In this document: positions 1 through 6,205 of the stretch, one piece after another
Layout of the letters: each line of letters begins with the position of its first letter
How positions within the stretch are numbered: the stretch's first letter is position 1
Origin: Colwellia hornerae
GTDB lineage: Bacteria > Pseudomonadota > Gammaproteobacteria > Enterobacterales > Alteromonadaceae
Direction of reading: 5' to 3'
Length of the DNA stretch: 64,000 nt
NCBI RefSeq assembly: GCF_007954355.1
Contig: NZ_VOLR01000002.1
Location: 1-64,000 of the forward strand
Made by a program: the position numbers and the translations under genes
The notes under the pieces: model-generated
What the model was told of the DNA's origin: nothing
The model's database searches: none
The model's input: the letters and a program-made list of their open reading frames with translations, nothing else

Positions 1-126
1 TGGTTCGAACGTCTTGTTAGAAACATTGGATGTTTACCATTCAATATTCGTAACCAACAGGAGCATGTTCCACCTAATCTAATAGTAAGTTACTTTATGA
101 GATTAAGTGGCTTGGTCGAACTATAA
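1..126 (+). CDS. C-terminal fragment of an integron cassette protein
   Basis: An open frame runs from the first base of the window to a TAA at 124-126 and gives the last 41 residues of a protein whose start lies outside the window. The stop sits at the first bases of an attC site, where cassette genes normally end. I recognise no domain in the fragment (it starts WFERLVRN and ends LSGLVEL). The frame is real to the extent that its position relative to attC is right; the function is unknown. Confidence 0.55.
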   Translation, partial: WFERLVRNIGCLPFNIRNQQEHVPPNLIVSYFMRLSGLVEL

Positions 127-218
127 GCCATTCAAGCAGGACTTTTAACAGTTGGTTAGGTTCCGCTTCGCTTCACATTTTAACCAACAATTAAAAGCCT
201 CTTAATGGGGCGTTGAGG
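121..218 (+). repeat. attC recombination site 1 (VCR-like)
   Basis: The site has the integron attC layout: an outer left arm (ataagccattcaag), an inner inverted repeat (gttggtta near 151 and taaccaac at 181-188) and a right arm ending in the core GCGTTGAGG at 211-218. The central part is nearly identical to attC site 3 (667-766), including the shared ttccgct-cgcttcacatttt segment. The left R box is degenerate: it reads ATAAG where RYYYAAC is expected. The cut within GTT falls between 212 and 213. Confidence 0.8.
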
Positions 219-368
219 CTGTAGAATAACTAATTTAGTCAAAATCGCTGATTTTTCATGTTCCTGTATCGCACTGTGGACGATTAACTCGATATAGGTA
301 ATGCATTTGTGCCCTCTATTTTTTGGGGGTATTCATAATAAGCGAGTTATTCTACAAGCTCGTTATGT
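214..368 (+). repeat. attC-like palindrome, possible ORF-less cassette
   Basis: A perfect 10-base inverted repeat, gtagaataac (221-230) and gttattctac (346-355), can be extended to about 17 bases with two mismatches. It is followed by the core-like GTTATGT at 362-368. The next cassette gene starts only 17 bases further on, which marks 362/363 as a cassette boundary. The roughly 150 bp between attC site 1 and this core hold no credible gene. I read it as a small non-coding cassette with a divergent attC that lacks a clear left R box. A fused or decayed pair of attC sites is the alternative. Confidence 0.45.
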
Positions 369-384
369 GTTTAGGGAAGGTTAG

Positions 385-672
385 GTGAATAATCAACGTG
401 ATTTCAGCAATAGGCTTACATTCGATTTTGAGAAAATATCCTCATCTGATTACGCTAAAATAACCAAATCTGTTGTCGCCGAGTTTAAATTAAGTCCACA
501 CACTGAGTTAATTAAAGGTCTCGATGAAGCATTCCAAGACTTTACATTTAATCAATCAATTATTGGTTTAGAGTGGGATATTTGGTCTGGCTATACTGTT
601 AATGCTAAAAATAGTGAAGCCAATAGTTTAGTAGAAAAAATAGCAACTTACATTAGAGTTAACAACACATAA
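385..672 (+). CDS. Hypothetical integron cassette protein (95 aa)
   Basis: This is a complete cassette gene. It starts with GTG at 385 after the purine-rich AGGGAAGG (373-380), only 22 bases into the cassette, and its TAA (670-672) overlaps the left R box of its attC. The product is a small soluble acidic protein with no signal peptide or membrane segment. A central WDIWSGY stretch and a hydrophobic C-terminal helix are visible. I do not recognise a family. It has no visible promoter of its own, so expression probably depends on read-through or upstream cassettes. Confidence 0.7.
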   Translation: MNNQRDFSNRLTFDFEKISSSDYAKITKSVVAEFKLSPHTELIKGLDEAFQDFTFNQSIIGLEWDIWSGYTVNAKNSEANSLVEKIATYIRVNNT

Positions 673-766
673 CAAGCTGTTCAAGTGGGACAAATTACAG
701 TTGGCTAGTTCCGCTCCGCTTCACATTTTAGCCAACTACAATTTGCCCCTTAACAGGGCGTTGGTA
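667..766 (+). repeat. attC recombination site 3 (VCR-like)
   Basis: The left R box ACATAAC (667-673) is followed by the left arm ctgttcaagtggga, the inner inverted repeat gttggcta/tagccaac, the right arm ccccttaacaggg and the core GCGTTGGTA (759-766). Spacing and end sequences closely resemble Vibrio VCR sites. The left R box is the exact reverse complement of the GTTATGT that opens this cassette at 362-368. This is expected because both halves pair in the excised circular form, and it fixes the cassette as 363-760. Confidence 0.88.
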
Positions 767-781
767 AACAAGGAGAGTTTT

Positions 782-1123
782 GTGATTGGTGTTATTTTAG
801 TTTCAATTGTACTATTTTTTGTAATAAATAAATTTGCTGTAGAAAAAACTACATTTAAAGATGTTTTGTTTTTCCTAGCTATTCCTTTTTTAGCTCTGTT
901 TACTACTCGTTTGTTACTTTGGATAACGGAGGCGGATGCAATAGTCAATTTAGCTATATTATTATCACTTATTCTAGTTACAATTTTTTATGTCTTTATG
1001 CGCTCTAAATCTAAATTTGAGCTTTCAAATAAGCATGCTGTAATTGTTTCATTTGTTTATTTTTTTAGCTTATGGGCTTCAGAGTTTTTATCTGGTTTAG
1101 CTCAGGTGCTAATGTTTACCTAA
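782..1123 (+). CDS. Hypothetical integron cassette membrane protein (113 aa)
   Basis: The product is a small integral membrane protein with about four hydrophobic segments, near residues 3-19, 29-48, 54-74 and 86-110. I placed the start at GTG 782 because AGGAGAG lies at 771-777, six bases upstream. A longer open frame reaches back to 701 but would begin inside attC site 3. The TAA at 1121-1123 overlaps the left R box of attC site 4. No family is recognised. Small membrane proteins are common in integron cassettes; no function can be assigned. Confidence 0.68.
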   Translation: MIGVILVSIVLFFVINKFAVEKTTFKDVLFFLAIPFLALFTTRLLLWITEADAIVNLAILLSLILVTIFYVFMRSKSKFELSNKHAVIVSFVYFFSLWASEFLSGLAQVLMFT

Positions 1124-1221
1124 CAAGAACTTAAAGAGGGACAAAATAAAGTTGGCTGTTTTGTTCACTCCGTTCACCTATTTTAGCCAACTCTATTTTG
1201 CCCCTTAAGTGGGCGTTATCA
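1118..1221 (+). repeat. attC recombination site 4 (VCR-like), last recognisable site of the array
   Basis: The left R box ACCTAAC (1118-1124) precedes an arm ending agaggga, the inner inverted repeat gttggct/agccaac (1151-1157 and 1186-1192), the right arm ccccttaagtggg and the core GCGTTATCA (1214-1221). It shares the attttgcccctta segment with site 3. The central loop differs from sites 1 and 3 (ttttgttcactccgttcacc), so it is a related but distinct copy. No further attC is recognisable to the right. Confidence 0.85.
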
Positions 1222-1451
1222 TTTCCCTACCTATATATTATTCCAGTACAGTTATTTACAGAACTCCAAGTAAAACCTTCTTTGCCAATATTGGTAAGTG
1301 CTTTACTAAAGCTAAAAGGAGTGTGATTTTGTTTTTATTGATAAGAGCTAAGGCCTATTTAATAGCTAAAGCCTATTTTGATGTTTCTTTACGTAGTTAT
1401 TTTACTTTGTCTACCAGCTAAAGCCTAATGGGTAGCTTTAGTCCATAGCGA
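1222..1451 (+). other. Gene-poor junction between cassette array and integrative element
   Basis: No convincing gene is present. A 32-codon frame could begin at GTG 1323 and end at TAA 1419-1421. It would encode a small hydrophobic peptide containing RAKAYLIAKAYF, but its GGAG is too close to the start. The segment carries the direct repeat AGCTAAGGCCTATTT (1346-1360) / AGCTAAAGCCTATTT (1364-1378) and a third partial copy at 1416-1425. That copy pairs with the inverted TAGCTTTAG at 1433-1441. This may be a degenerate last cassette, or the left boundary of the neighbouring element. Confidence 0.35.
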
Positions 1452-3095
1452 TTAGGCTAGTCGCTCAATACGCCATTGTAGTTTTCGTGTTATTAAGGCT
1501 TTACCATCGAACCATAACCCTTTTATTTTTGTGACAAGCTCACCATCATAATAGCTTTGTGAACATTCCCCCGTTTTTGTATTAATATCTACATCGTAAT
1601 GTAATTTTATTGGGTGTGATTTCGGTTTTGATTCAATTCCCCCCATCGCAACAATATAGCCCTGCCAGTCACTTGTATCTGCCGCAATGCGCGCTTTTTC
1701 AATGGTAGATTCAGGGAAGAACTTCTCTTTTAATCGCCTTAGCTCACGCCAAACAGAAACACTGGCTCCACCAATTTGTTGAAACTGACGAATACGCCAA
1801 CATGAAGCCCAAGCTTTAATACGTTTAGCCGTTGTAATGGCATCATTACCAAACTTATCTTCACCTAACCCTTTACCATCAATATTCTTAACGATGTACT
1901 TTAAGATATAACCTGTTGCTGAGCCTTTTTCAGGGTCAATGCGTTTAAAGTCACAACGGTTTTCCATCGCGCCTTTTTCATCACCATCTACTTGGAGTGA
2001 ATAAAAACGAATAATATCCTCTAAAGGTTGGACTTGCTCAGGTTTTACAAAAAACAAACAATGCCAATGTGGTGTTCCATCATGTTGAGGCTCTACAACA
2101 CGAAAGCCATAAGGTTGAATATCCTTACGCTTAAGTTCAGCTCTAATTTTTTGCCACTGTTTATTTAAATATCGTTGTGAATCATCAGGCATGTATCCTG
2201 CCCACTTAGGATTTCTTGCACCTGACTTTGAAAATGATGAATGATATTTTGATGGACACGTAATAGTAATAAATAAGGCTTCATGCCCTAATGATTCAGC
2301 TAAGTCTTCAAAACCTCTAGCTCTGTTGATGAGCTCTGCTTTTCTAACTTCTGGATTTGAGACATTTACGTCTGAAATTTCCTGTAATGAAAACCGCTGA
2401 CCCGCATCATTGATTATAAAATGAGAGCTTAGTAATTCTCTATTCATCGCTACACGTTCAAGATAATTTCTTGTGGTGATATTACTCGCATATATCTGTT
2501 TTGTTCTACTCACAACATTGGCAGTAATTGCGGCACTTTCGTTTGCTTGAGTAACAAGTTTTTGAATGCTTCGTTTCCACCAACGATTATCAACCAATCT
2601 TTTCAAACAGCCTGATATCTGTATTTTATTTGTGGGTACGGGAGGAGTTACGCCAAACTTTATTACGTAACGACAAAGAAATTCGTATACGCGTTGTTGG
2701 TCATACATGCTTTTCGGGAATTTATTTACTTTTCTGTTAACGATATAATTTTTTGATGTTTTTTCGTTAACGGAACTCAACACTGAATTATTTTCGTTAA
2801 CGGAATTTTCCGTAACGGGATTTGTATTATTCGTTGGTTCAAAAAATTTAAGTAACGCTTCATTTTTTGGGTCAATCACAATAACGCGACAATACTCAGC
2901 ACATGACTTTGCATACTGCTGAATTTCATATTGTTTAGCAAAATATAAATGAGCCAGTTTTTGGGGCAACAACCTAACAGCATTAATATCTGTGATTTTA
3001 CATTCAATATTATTAGGTAAGTTACGTGAGTCAGCCAATTCAAAAATATGATTTGGCTTTCTCAATAACGGCGAATTGATATCATGCTTATTCAT
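1452..3095 (-). CDS. Phage gpA-like HUH replication endonuclease
   Basis: This 547-aa protein matches the replication gene A family of P2-like phages, which nick one strand at the origin and start rolling-circle replication. The metal-binding HUH motif is visible in GTPHWHCLFFV (about residue 345). The catalytic tyrosine region follows in GYILKYIVKN (about residue 398), with two tyrosines four residues apart. The first 160 residues are less conserved and include a low-complexity Asn/Ser/Val stretch that corresponds to 30-bp DNA repeats. The start at 3095 overlaps the preceding gene by eight bases. A plasmid Rep of the same superfamily is a less likely reading. Confidence 0.82.
   Translation of the reverse strand: MNKHDINSPLLRKPNHIFELADSRNLPNNIECKITDINAVRLLPQKLAHLYFAKQYEIQQYAKSCAEYCRVIVIDPKNEALLKFFEPTNNTNPVTENSVNENNSVLSSVNEKTSKNYIVNRKVNKFPKSMYDQQRVYEFLCRYVIKFGVTPPVPTNKIQISGCLKRLVDNRWWKRSIQKLVTQANESAAITANVVSRTKQIYASNITTRNYLERVAMNRELLSSHFIINDAGQRFSLQEISDVNVSNPEVRKAELINRARGFEDLAESLGHEALFITITCPSKYHSSFSKSGARNPKWAGYMPDDSQRYLNKQWQKIRAELKRKDIQPYGFRVVEPQHDGTPHWHCLFFVKPEQVQPLEDIIRFYSLQVDGDEKGAMENRCDFKRIDPEKGSATGYILKYIVKNIDGKGLGEDKFGNDAITTAKRIKAWASCWRIRQFQQIGGASVSVWRELRRLKEKFFPESTIEKARIAADTSDWQGYIVAMGGIESKPKSHPIKLHYDVDINTKTGECSQSYYDGELVTKIKGLWFDGKALITRKLQWRIERLA
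2731..2810. repeat. Three GTTAACG motifs at exact 30-bp spacing inside the rep gene
   Basis: GTTAACG occurs at 2736-2742, 2766-2772 and 2796-2802. The last two copies extend to an identical 15-mer, ttttcgttaacggaa (2761-2775 and 2791-2805). A related ccgtaacggg follows at 2810-2819. The repeats encode similar SVNE-type peptides, so they could be a coding expansion. Phage P2 has its origin inside gene A, so an iteron-like origin or nicking region is also possible. Confidence 0.5.
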
Positions 3096-3393
3096 GAAAT
3101 TCTTTCGCTATCGAAAGTAATGAGGCTGTTACATCACCTTTTTCCGTTAATGTGTATTTCTCCCATGGAATGCCAATATAATAAACAATCTCACCTTTGA
3201 CTAATCCTTCCCCTTCAAGTGCATATAAGGTAAGAATATCAAACTTATAGAATCCACCCTGTTTTTTCGCATAACCTTGTAAACCATTATATTCATCATC
3301 CATAAAACCAACCTTCCTTGATACTTCTAAAAAAGAGCCGGGTAATGACAACCAAAATAAGAAACGTAACTGTTGATGAGTTAATTTAGACAT
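3088..3393 (-). CDS. Small element protein, unknown function (101 aa)
   Basis: The product is soluble and about 101 residues long, starting MSKLTHQQLRFLFWLS and ending LLSIAKEFHE. The spacing of predicted helices and the closing WEKYTLTEKG segment would suit a small winged-helix protein (inference only). No family is recognised. Its end overlaps the start of the replication endonuclease by eight bases, which suggests translational coupling and a role in replication control or copy number. Confidence 0.6.
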   Translation of the reverse strand: MSKLTHQQLRFLFWLSLPGSFLEVSRKVGFMDDEYNGLQGYAKKQGGFYKFDILTLYALEGEGLVKGEIVYYIGIPWEKYTLTEKGDVTASLLSIAKEFHE

Positions 3394-3456
3394 GTGACGC
3401 CCCTAAAGGGTTATATTCACATGAGATACTTTTAAATGAAGGGTTAAGTACAGTCA

Positions 3457-3660
3457 TTACGCTACCCCACCTTCACTGGTTGAATAACATAGATTATCTT
3501 CAATGTACTTTTCGATATCTTGTAAGCGATAACGTATGGCTCTTGCGCCTACTTTGATAAAAGGGATGCGTGCACCCGCCCATCTATCACGTTCAAGGAA
3601 GGCTTCGCTGACACTTAATATTTCAGCAGTTTCTTTGGTGTTTAGTAATTTGACTAACAT
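3457..3660 (-). CDS. AlpA/excisionase-family DNA-binding regulator
   Basis: This 67-aa protein has the helix-turn-helix layout of AlpA and phage excisionases. It opens with LLNTKETAEILSVSEAFLERDR (helix, turn, recognition helix), followed by IPFIKVGARAIRYRLQDIEKYI, the wing and closing helix of the family. In P4-like elements AlpA proteins activate integrase expression or assist excision. Its likely targets are the repeated CTTAGCAG motifs directly upstream at 3729-3777. Confidence 0.82.
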   Translation of the reverse strand: MLVKLLNTKETAEILSVSEAFLERDRWAGARIPFIKVGARAIRYRLQDIEKYIEDNLCYSTSEGGVA

Positions 3661-3728
3661 GGCTCTTTACTCGTTGTTTTAAAAGACGAGTCATTTTTGA
3701 GCATGTGCTAATTTATATGAATGGCTGT

Positions 3729-3777
3729 ACTTAGCAGAGAAATCATTATGCTTAGCAGGAGAATTCTTCTACTAAGC
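3729..3777. promoter_or_regulatory. Operator-like direct and inverted repeats between alpA and the upstream gene
   Basis: A 28-bp near-perfect palindrome lies at 3750-3777: GCTTAGCAGGAGAA against TTCTTCTACTAAGC, with 12 of 14 positions paired and no spacer. An extra half-site CTTAGCAGAGAA at 3730-3741 repeats the left arm exactly 21 bp upstream, two helical turns away. This is the only sizeable intergenic gap inside the element, immediately before the AlpA-like gene. A binding site for AlpA or another element repressor is the simplest reading. Confidence 0.5.
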
Positions 3778-3792
3778 AAATGAATTTTTTGA

Positions 3793-4656
3793 TTACTTAT
3801 TGAACGGAAATTTATAGCTACCATTTAAAAATGAGCCAATCCATTTAGAAAACTGTAAATCTTTATCTTCAGAATATGATAATAATAAAAGTGGATGATC
3901 CTCTATCGTTAATTCTTGCTCAATTGCTCGCCCTGCTTTTTTCTTATTAAAGTGAGCGTAGCTTTTAAGATACCTTTCAATGACTTCAATTTTTAATGGT
4001 TCGATATTTTTAGCTTTACCTTCTCCCCCTGCTTTAGCAATCAATGATGAGGCTGACTTTTTATCAAACAAACACTCAGCACGAGCAATACTATCAATAA
4101 TTTCTTCAAGTAAATCTCTAATAGCTCTATCTAAACTGGCTTGTTGCATAATCGAGAACTGTTCATCACCGACCTGTTCTTTTAACAATAAAGATAATGC
4201 GTCTTCTTTAAGGCGATTGTCGTAGGTAAATTTTATTTCAGCCGAATGCATTAACGTTAATGTGGCAAATATTTCGCACCACTGGAGGTTTTTAATATCA
4301 ATAGTGTTTAAGTCAAAATAATCACACAACAAATACAAGGCTCTACCCTTAGATAAAGTAACACTCTGTCTTGTGCTTTTTTCGTTAAGTAGTGTTAACG
4401 ATAATTCATTTAATAATCCGTTTCCTAACTTCAACATTGAATCAATTGCTTTAGAAAGAATGACAACATCTTCATTTGTTCGCTTTGACAAAATATCACG
4501 CGCTAAATGTGTTGCATCACAAGCAAATTCATAAGCTGTAAACGTTAATGGCTCTAATAAAGTGTATTCAAATACATTGAATCGATTTTCTGTATACACA
4601 TTAGAAGCGATTGCTGTTTTTACTTTTTGTTCTATTTTATCTTGATACATAATCAT
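3793..4656 (-). CDS. Element protein of unknown function (287 aa)
   Basis: This soluble, largely helical protein has no motif I recognise. It has no signal peptide or membrane segment. The C-terminal half carries basic stretches (NKKKAGRAIEQ), compatible with nucleic-acid or protein binding (inference). The start at 4656 lies inside the 3' end of the integrase gene, with an overlap of about 20 bases; an in-frame ATG at 4650 is equally possible. The overlap suggests co-transcription with int. Confidence 0.65.
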   Translation of the reverse strand: MIMYQDKIEQKVKTAIASNVYTENRFNVFEYTLLEPLTFTAYEFACDATHLARDILSKRTNEDVVILSKAIDSMLKLGNGLLNELSLTLLNEKSTRQSVTLSKGRALYLLCDYFDLNTIDIKNLQWCEIFATLTLMHSAEIKFTYDNRLKEDALSLLLKEQVGDEQFSIMQQASLDRAIRDLLEEIIDSIARAECLFDKKSASSLIAKAGGEGKAKNIEPLKIEVIERYLKSYAHFNKKKAGRAIEQELTIEDHPLLLLSYSEDKDLQFSKWIGSFLNGSYKFPFNK

Positions 4657-5860
4657 CCATGTTTATTTTGCAGTTTTCTTTAAAAAAATCGGTTATGCGT
4701 TGCATAGGCGCTCTTAAACGGTCGTGATTGTTAATAATATAACCTTCTGTCACGTCTGAGCCGTTTTTGTGGTTAACGAGCCGTTTAATTGCATACGATG
4801 ATATATCTAATGACTCAGCCACCGTAATAAAGGTTCTACGTAAGTCATGAAACGTAAATTTAATGTCTGATGTCTCACATAAGTGTTTTAGTGCTTGCTC
4901 TGGGTGCGCTAGATACTTTGCTTTTCTCGATGAAAAGACGTACTCATTGGTTTTGAATCGTAACCTGTAATTGAGTATACCAACAAGAACATCTGATAAA
5001 GGTAATGTTAACGGCTCTTTGTTTTTAGTATCAGGTATATAAATTGTTCCCTCCTCTAAATCTACGTTACTCCACGTTAATGTAGCCCCTTCATTTTTTC
5101 GTAGCCCTGTCAGTAATAAAAAAAGTAAATAATCTGCAACAACATGATGTGACTCTGCCCCCGTATTAAACTTCATTTCTTGCAGTTCTTTATACCAACG
5201 CTCAAATTGTTTGGGTTTAATCACCGTTTGGCGTCTTGGCTCTTTCGCCCATGCTTTTATTTGCCCTAAACGGTCAACGGGATTATGCGGAAATAGGCTT
5301 AAACCATTGTTATCTTCATATTGGTCTTTTGCAAACTTATAAATCGCACTCAATATACGCATAGCGGTATTGGCATAAGAAGGACTATGGCTTTTTAGTA
5401 ACCTACCGTGACGAGTTGAAATCATATCTTTGGTAATATCAACAAGGCGCTTATTCTTCCAATCTTCTAATTCACCGTTCAGATACATTTCATATTGAAC
5501 ATAGGTTTTATCTTTTAGGTAGGACTTTATACGTCGGTAATCTTGCCAGACTTGCCAAAGCGTCATTTGTTCGGCTTGGGCTTGTTGGCGCTTTGCTATT
5601 GGGTCAATACCCGTTGCAATTTCACCTAGGTATTTAAGGGCTTCTTTACGTGCCATTTCGACCGTAATTTCAGGGTAACGCCCAAGCGTAATTCGTTTGA
5701 GTTTTCGGTTGATGCGTTTTTCTAAAACAAACGCTTTACTACCGCCCGTAGTGACACGAACAGCAAAGCCTTTAAGCTCTGAATCTCGATAGAAAACCTG
5801 CCCTTTTTCAGGAAGTACAAGTTTGTCTACAAAAGACTTGGTTATTTTGCATGTAGACAT
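4637..5860 (-). CDS. int: P4-type tyrosine integrase
   Basis: This 407-aa site-specific recombinase would integrate and excise the element. The first 90 residues form the arm-binding DUF4102-type domain (FYRDSELKGFAVRVTTGG, then RITLGRYPEITVEMAR). A SAM-like core-binding domain follows at about 100-200. The catalytic set is visible: Arg in LLTGLRKNEG, Lys in DTKNKEP, His and Arg in FHDLRRTF, the second His in LVNHKNG and the nucleophile Tyr in TEGYI. Its 5' end faces intI, so the attachment site may lie in 5861-6150. No tRNA target is visible there. Confidence 0.9.
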   Translation of the reverse strand: MSTCKITKSFVDKLVLPEKGQVFYRDSELKGFAVRVTTGGSKAFVLEKRINRKLKRITLGRYPEITVEMARKEALKYLGEIATGIDPIAKRQQAQAEQMTLWQVWQDYRRIKSYLKDKTYVQYEMYLNGELEDWKNKRLVDITKDMISTRHGRLLKSHSPSYANTAMRILSAIYKFAKDQYEDNNGLSLFPHNPVDRLGQIKAWAKEPRRQTVIKPKQFERWYKELQEMKFNTGAESHHVVADYLLFLLLTGLRKNEGATLTWSNVDLEEGTIYIPDTKNKEPLTLPLSDVLVGILNYRLRFKTNEYVFSSRKAKYLAHPEQALKHLCETSDIKFTFHDLRRTFITVAESLDISSYAIKRLVNHKNGSDVTEGYIINNHDRLRAPMQRITDFFKENCKINMDDYVSR

Positions 5861-6205
5861 AGTGTAGTCATGCTATATAAAAAACAGGTGGGCTATTTAA
5901 AACAAGAAATAGGTAAGAAGTCAATTGAAATAAGGGGTTAATGGTTTATTGGTATTACTTCAAACTAGTTAAAACAACTATAAATAAAACAGTTTATTAG
6001 AAGGAAAAAGTTAGTAAATAGCACTACTCACCGTTCCTTCATTATTTACAGTTATAATTATCACATTTTACAACTTAATAACAACACTATCATTTTATTA
6101 TTCTTAAATATTTCAAAAGATGTAACACCGAAATTGTCGTTATATTGGCAAAAGAACTGAAAACAACCTAAGCTGTATGTAATCACAGTGCTTGGGTTTT
6201 ATATT
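5861..6205. other. Intergenic region between element integrase and intI; attI not identified
   Basis: In a canonical integron the attI site lies here, directly upstream of intI. I looked for a core site in the expected orientation (RYYYAAC on this strand) and found none. Weak plus-strand resemblances GTTATAA (6051-6057) and GTTATAT (6139-6145) have no supporting context. The region is very AT-rich and contains the LexA box at its right end. attI may have been lost or displaced when the element inserted. Confidence 0.4.
6173..6188 (+). promoter_or_regulatory. LexA (SOS) box upstream of intI
   Basis: The 16-mer CTGTATGTAATCACAG fits the LexA consensus CTGT-N8-ACAG at every fixed position. It ends 17 bases before the intI ATG at 6206, so bound LexA would cover the promoter or block initiation. 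SOS control of integron integrases by LexA is established for Vibrio cholerae and for many other integrons. Confidence 0.75.

Larger units (their letters stand above)
1452..5860 (-). mobile_element. Compact integrative element or satellite (int, AlpA-like, gpA-like rep)
   Basis: Five minus-strand genes lie between the cassette array and intI: tyrosine integrase, an unknown protein, AlpA-like regulator, a 101-aa protein and a gpA-like replication endonuclease. Several overlap by a few bases. This is the composition of P4-like satellites and small phage-derived integrative elements, which integrate, regulate themselves and replicate but carry no structural or lysis genes. I found no flanking tRNA and no direct repeat marking attL/attR, so the limits given are those of the outermost genes. 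Confidence 0.65.

Noticed and set aside
1-12. GGTTCGAAC resembling a tRNA T arm
   Set aside because: No acceptor, D or anticodon arm follows, and the bases fall in an open cassette frame.
736-948. Antisense open frame in the membrane-protein cassette
   Set aside because: It overlaps an attC and a better supported gene, and its product has no recognisable features.
1209-1421. 70-codon frame after the last attC
   Set aside because: It begins inside the attC core and has no usable ribosome site; at most a 32-codon peptide could be real.
6188-6205. GTG start for intI
   Set aside because: The GTG is the end of the LexA box, and the protein lines up with IntI homologues from ATG 6206.
5861-6205. 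attI site
   Set aside because: No core site in the expected orientation or flanking integrase-binding pattern could be recognised.
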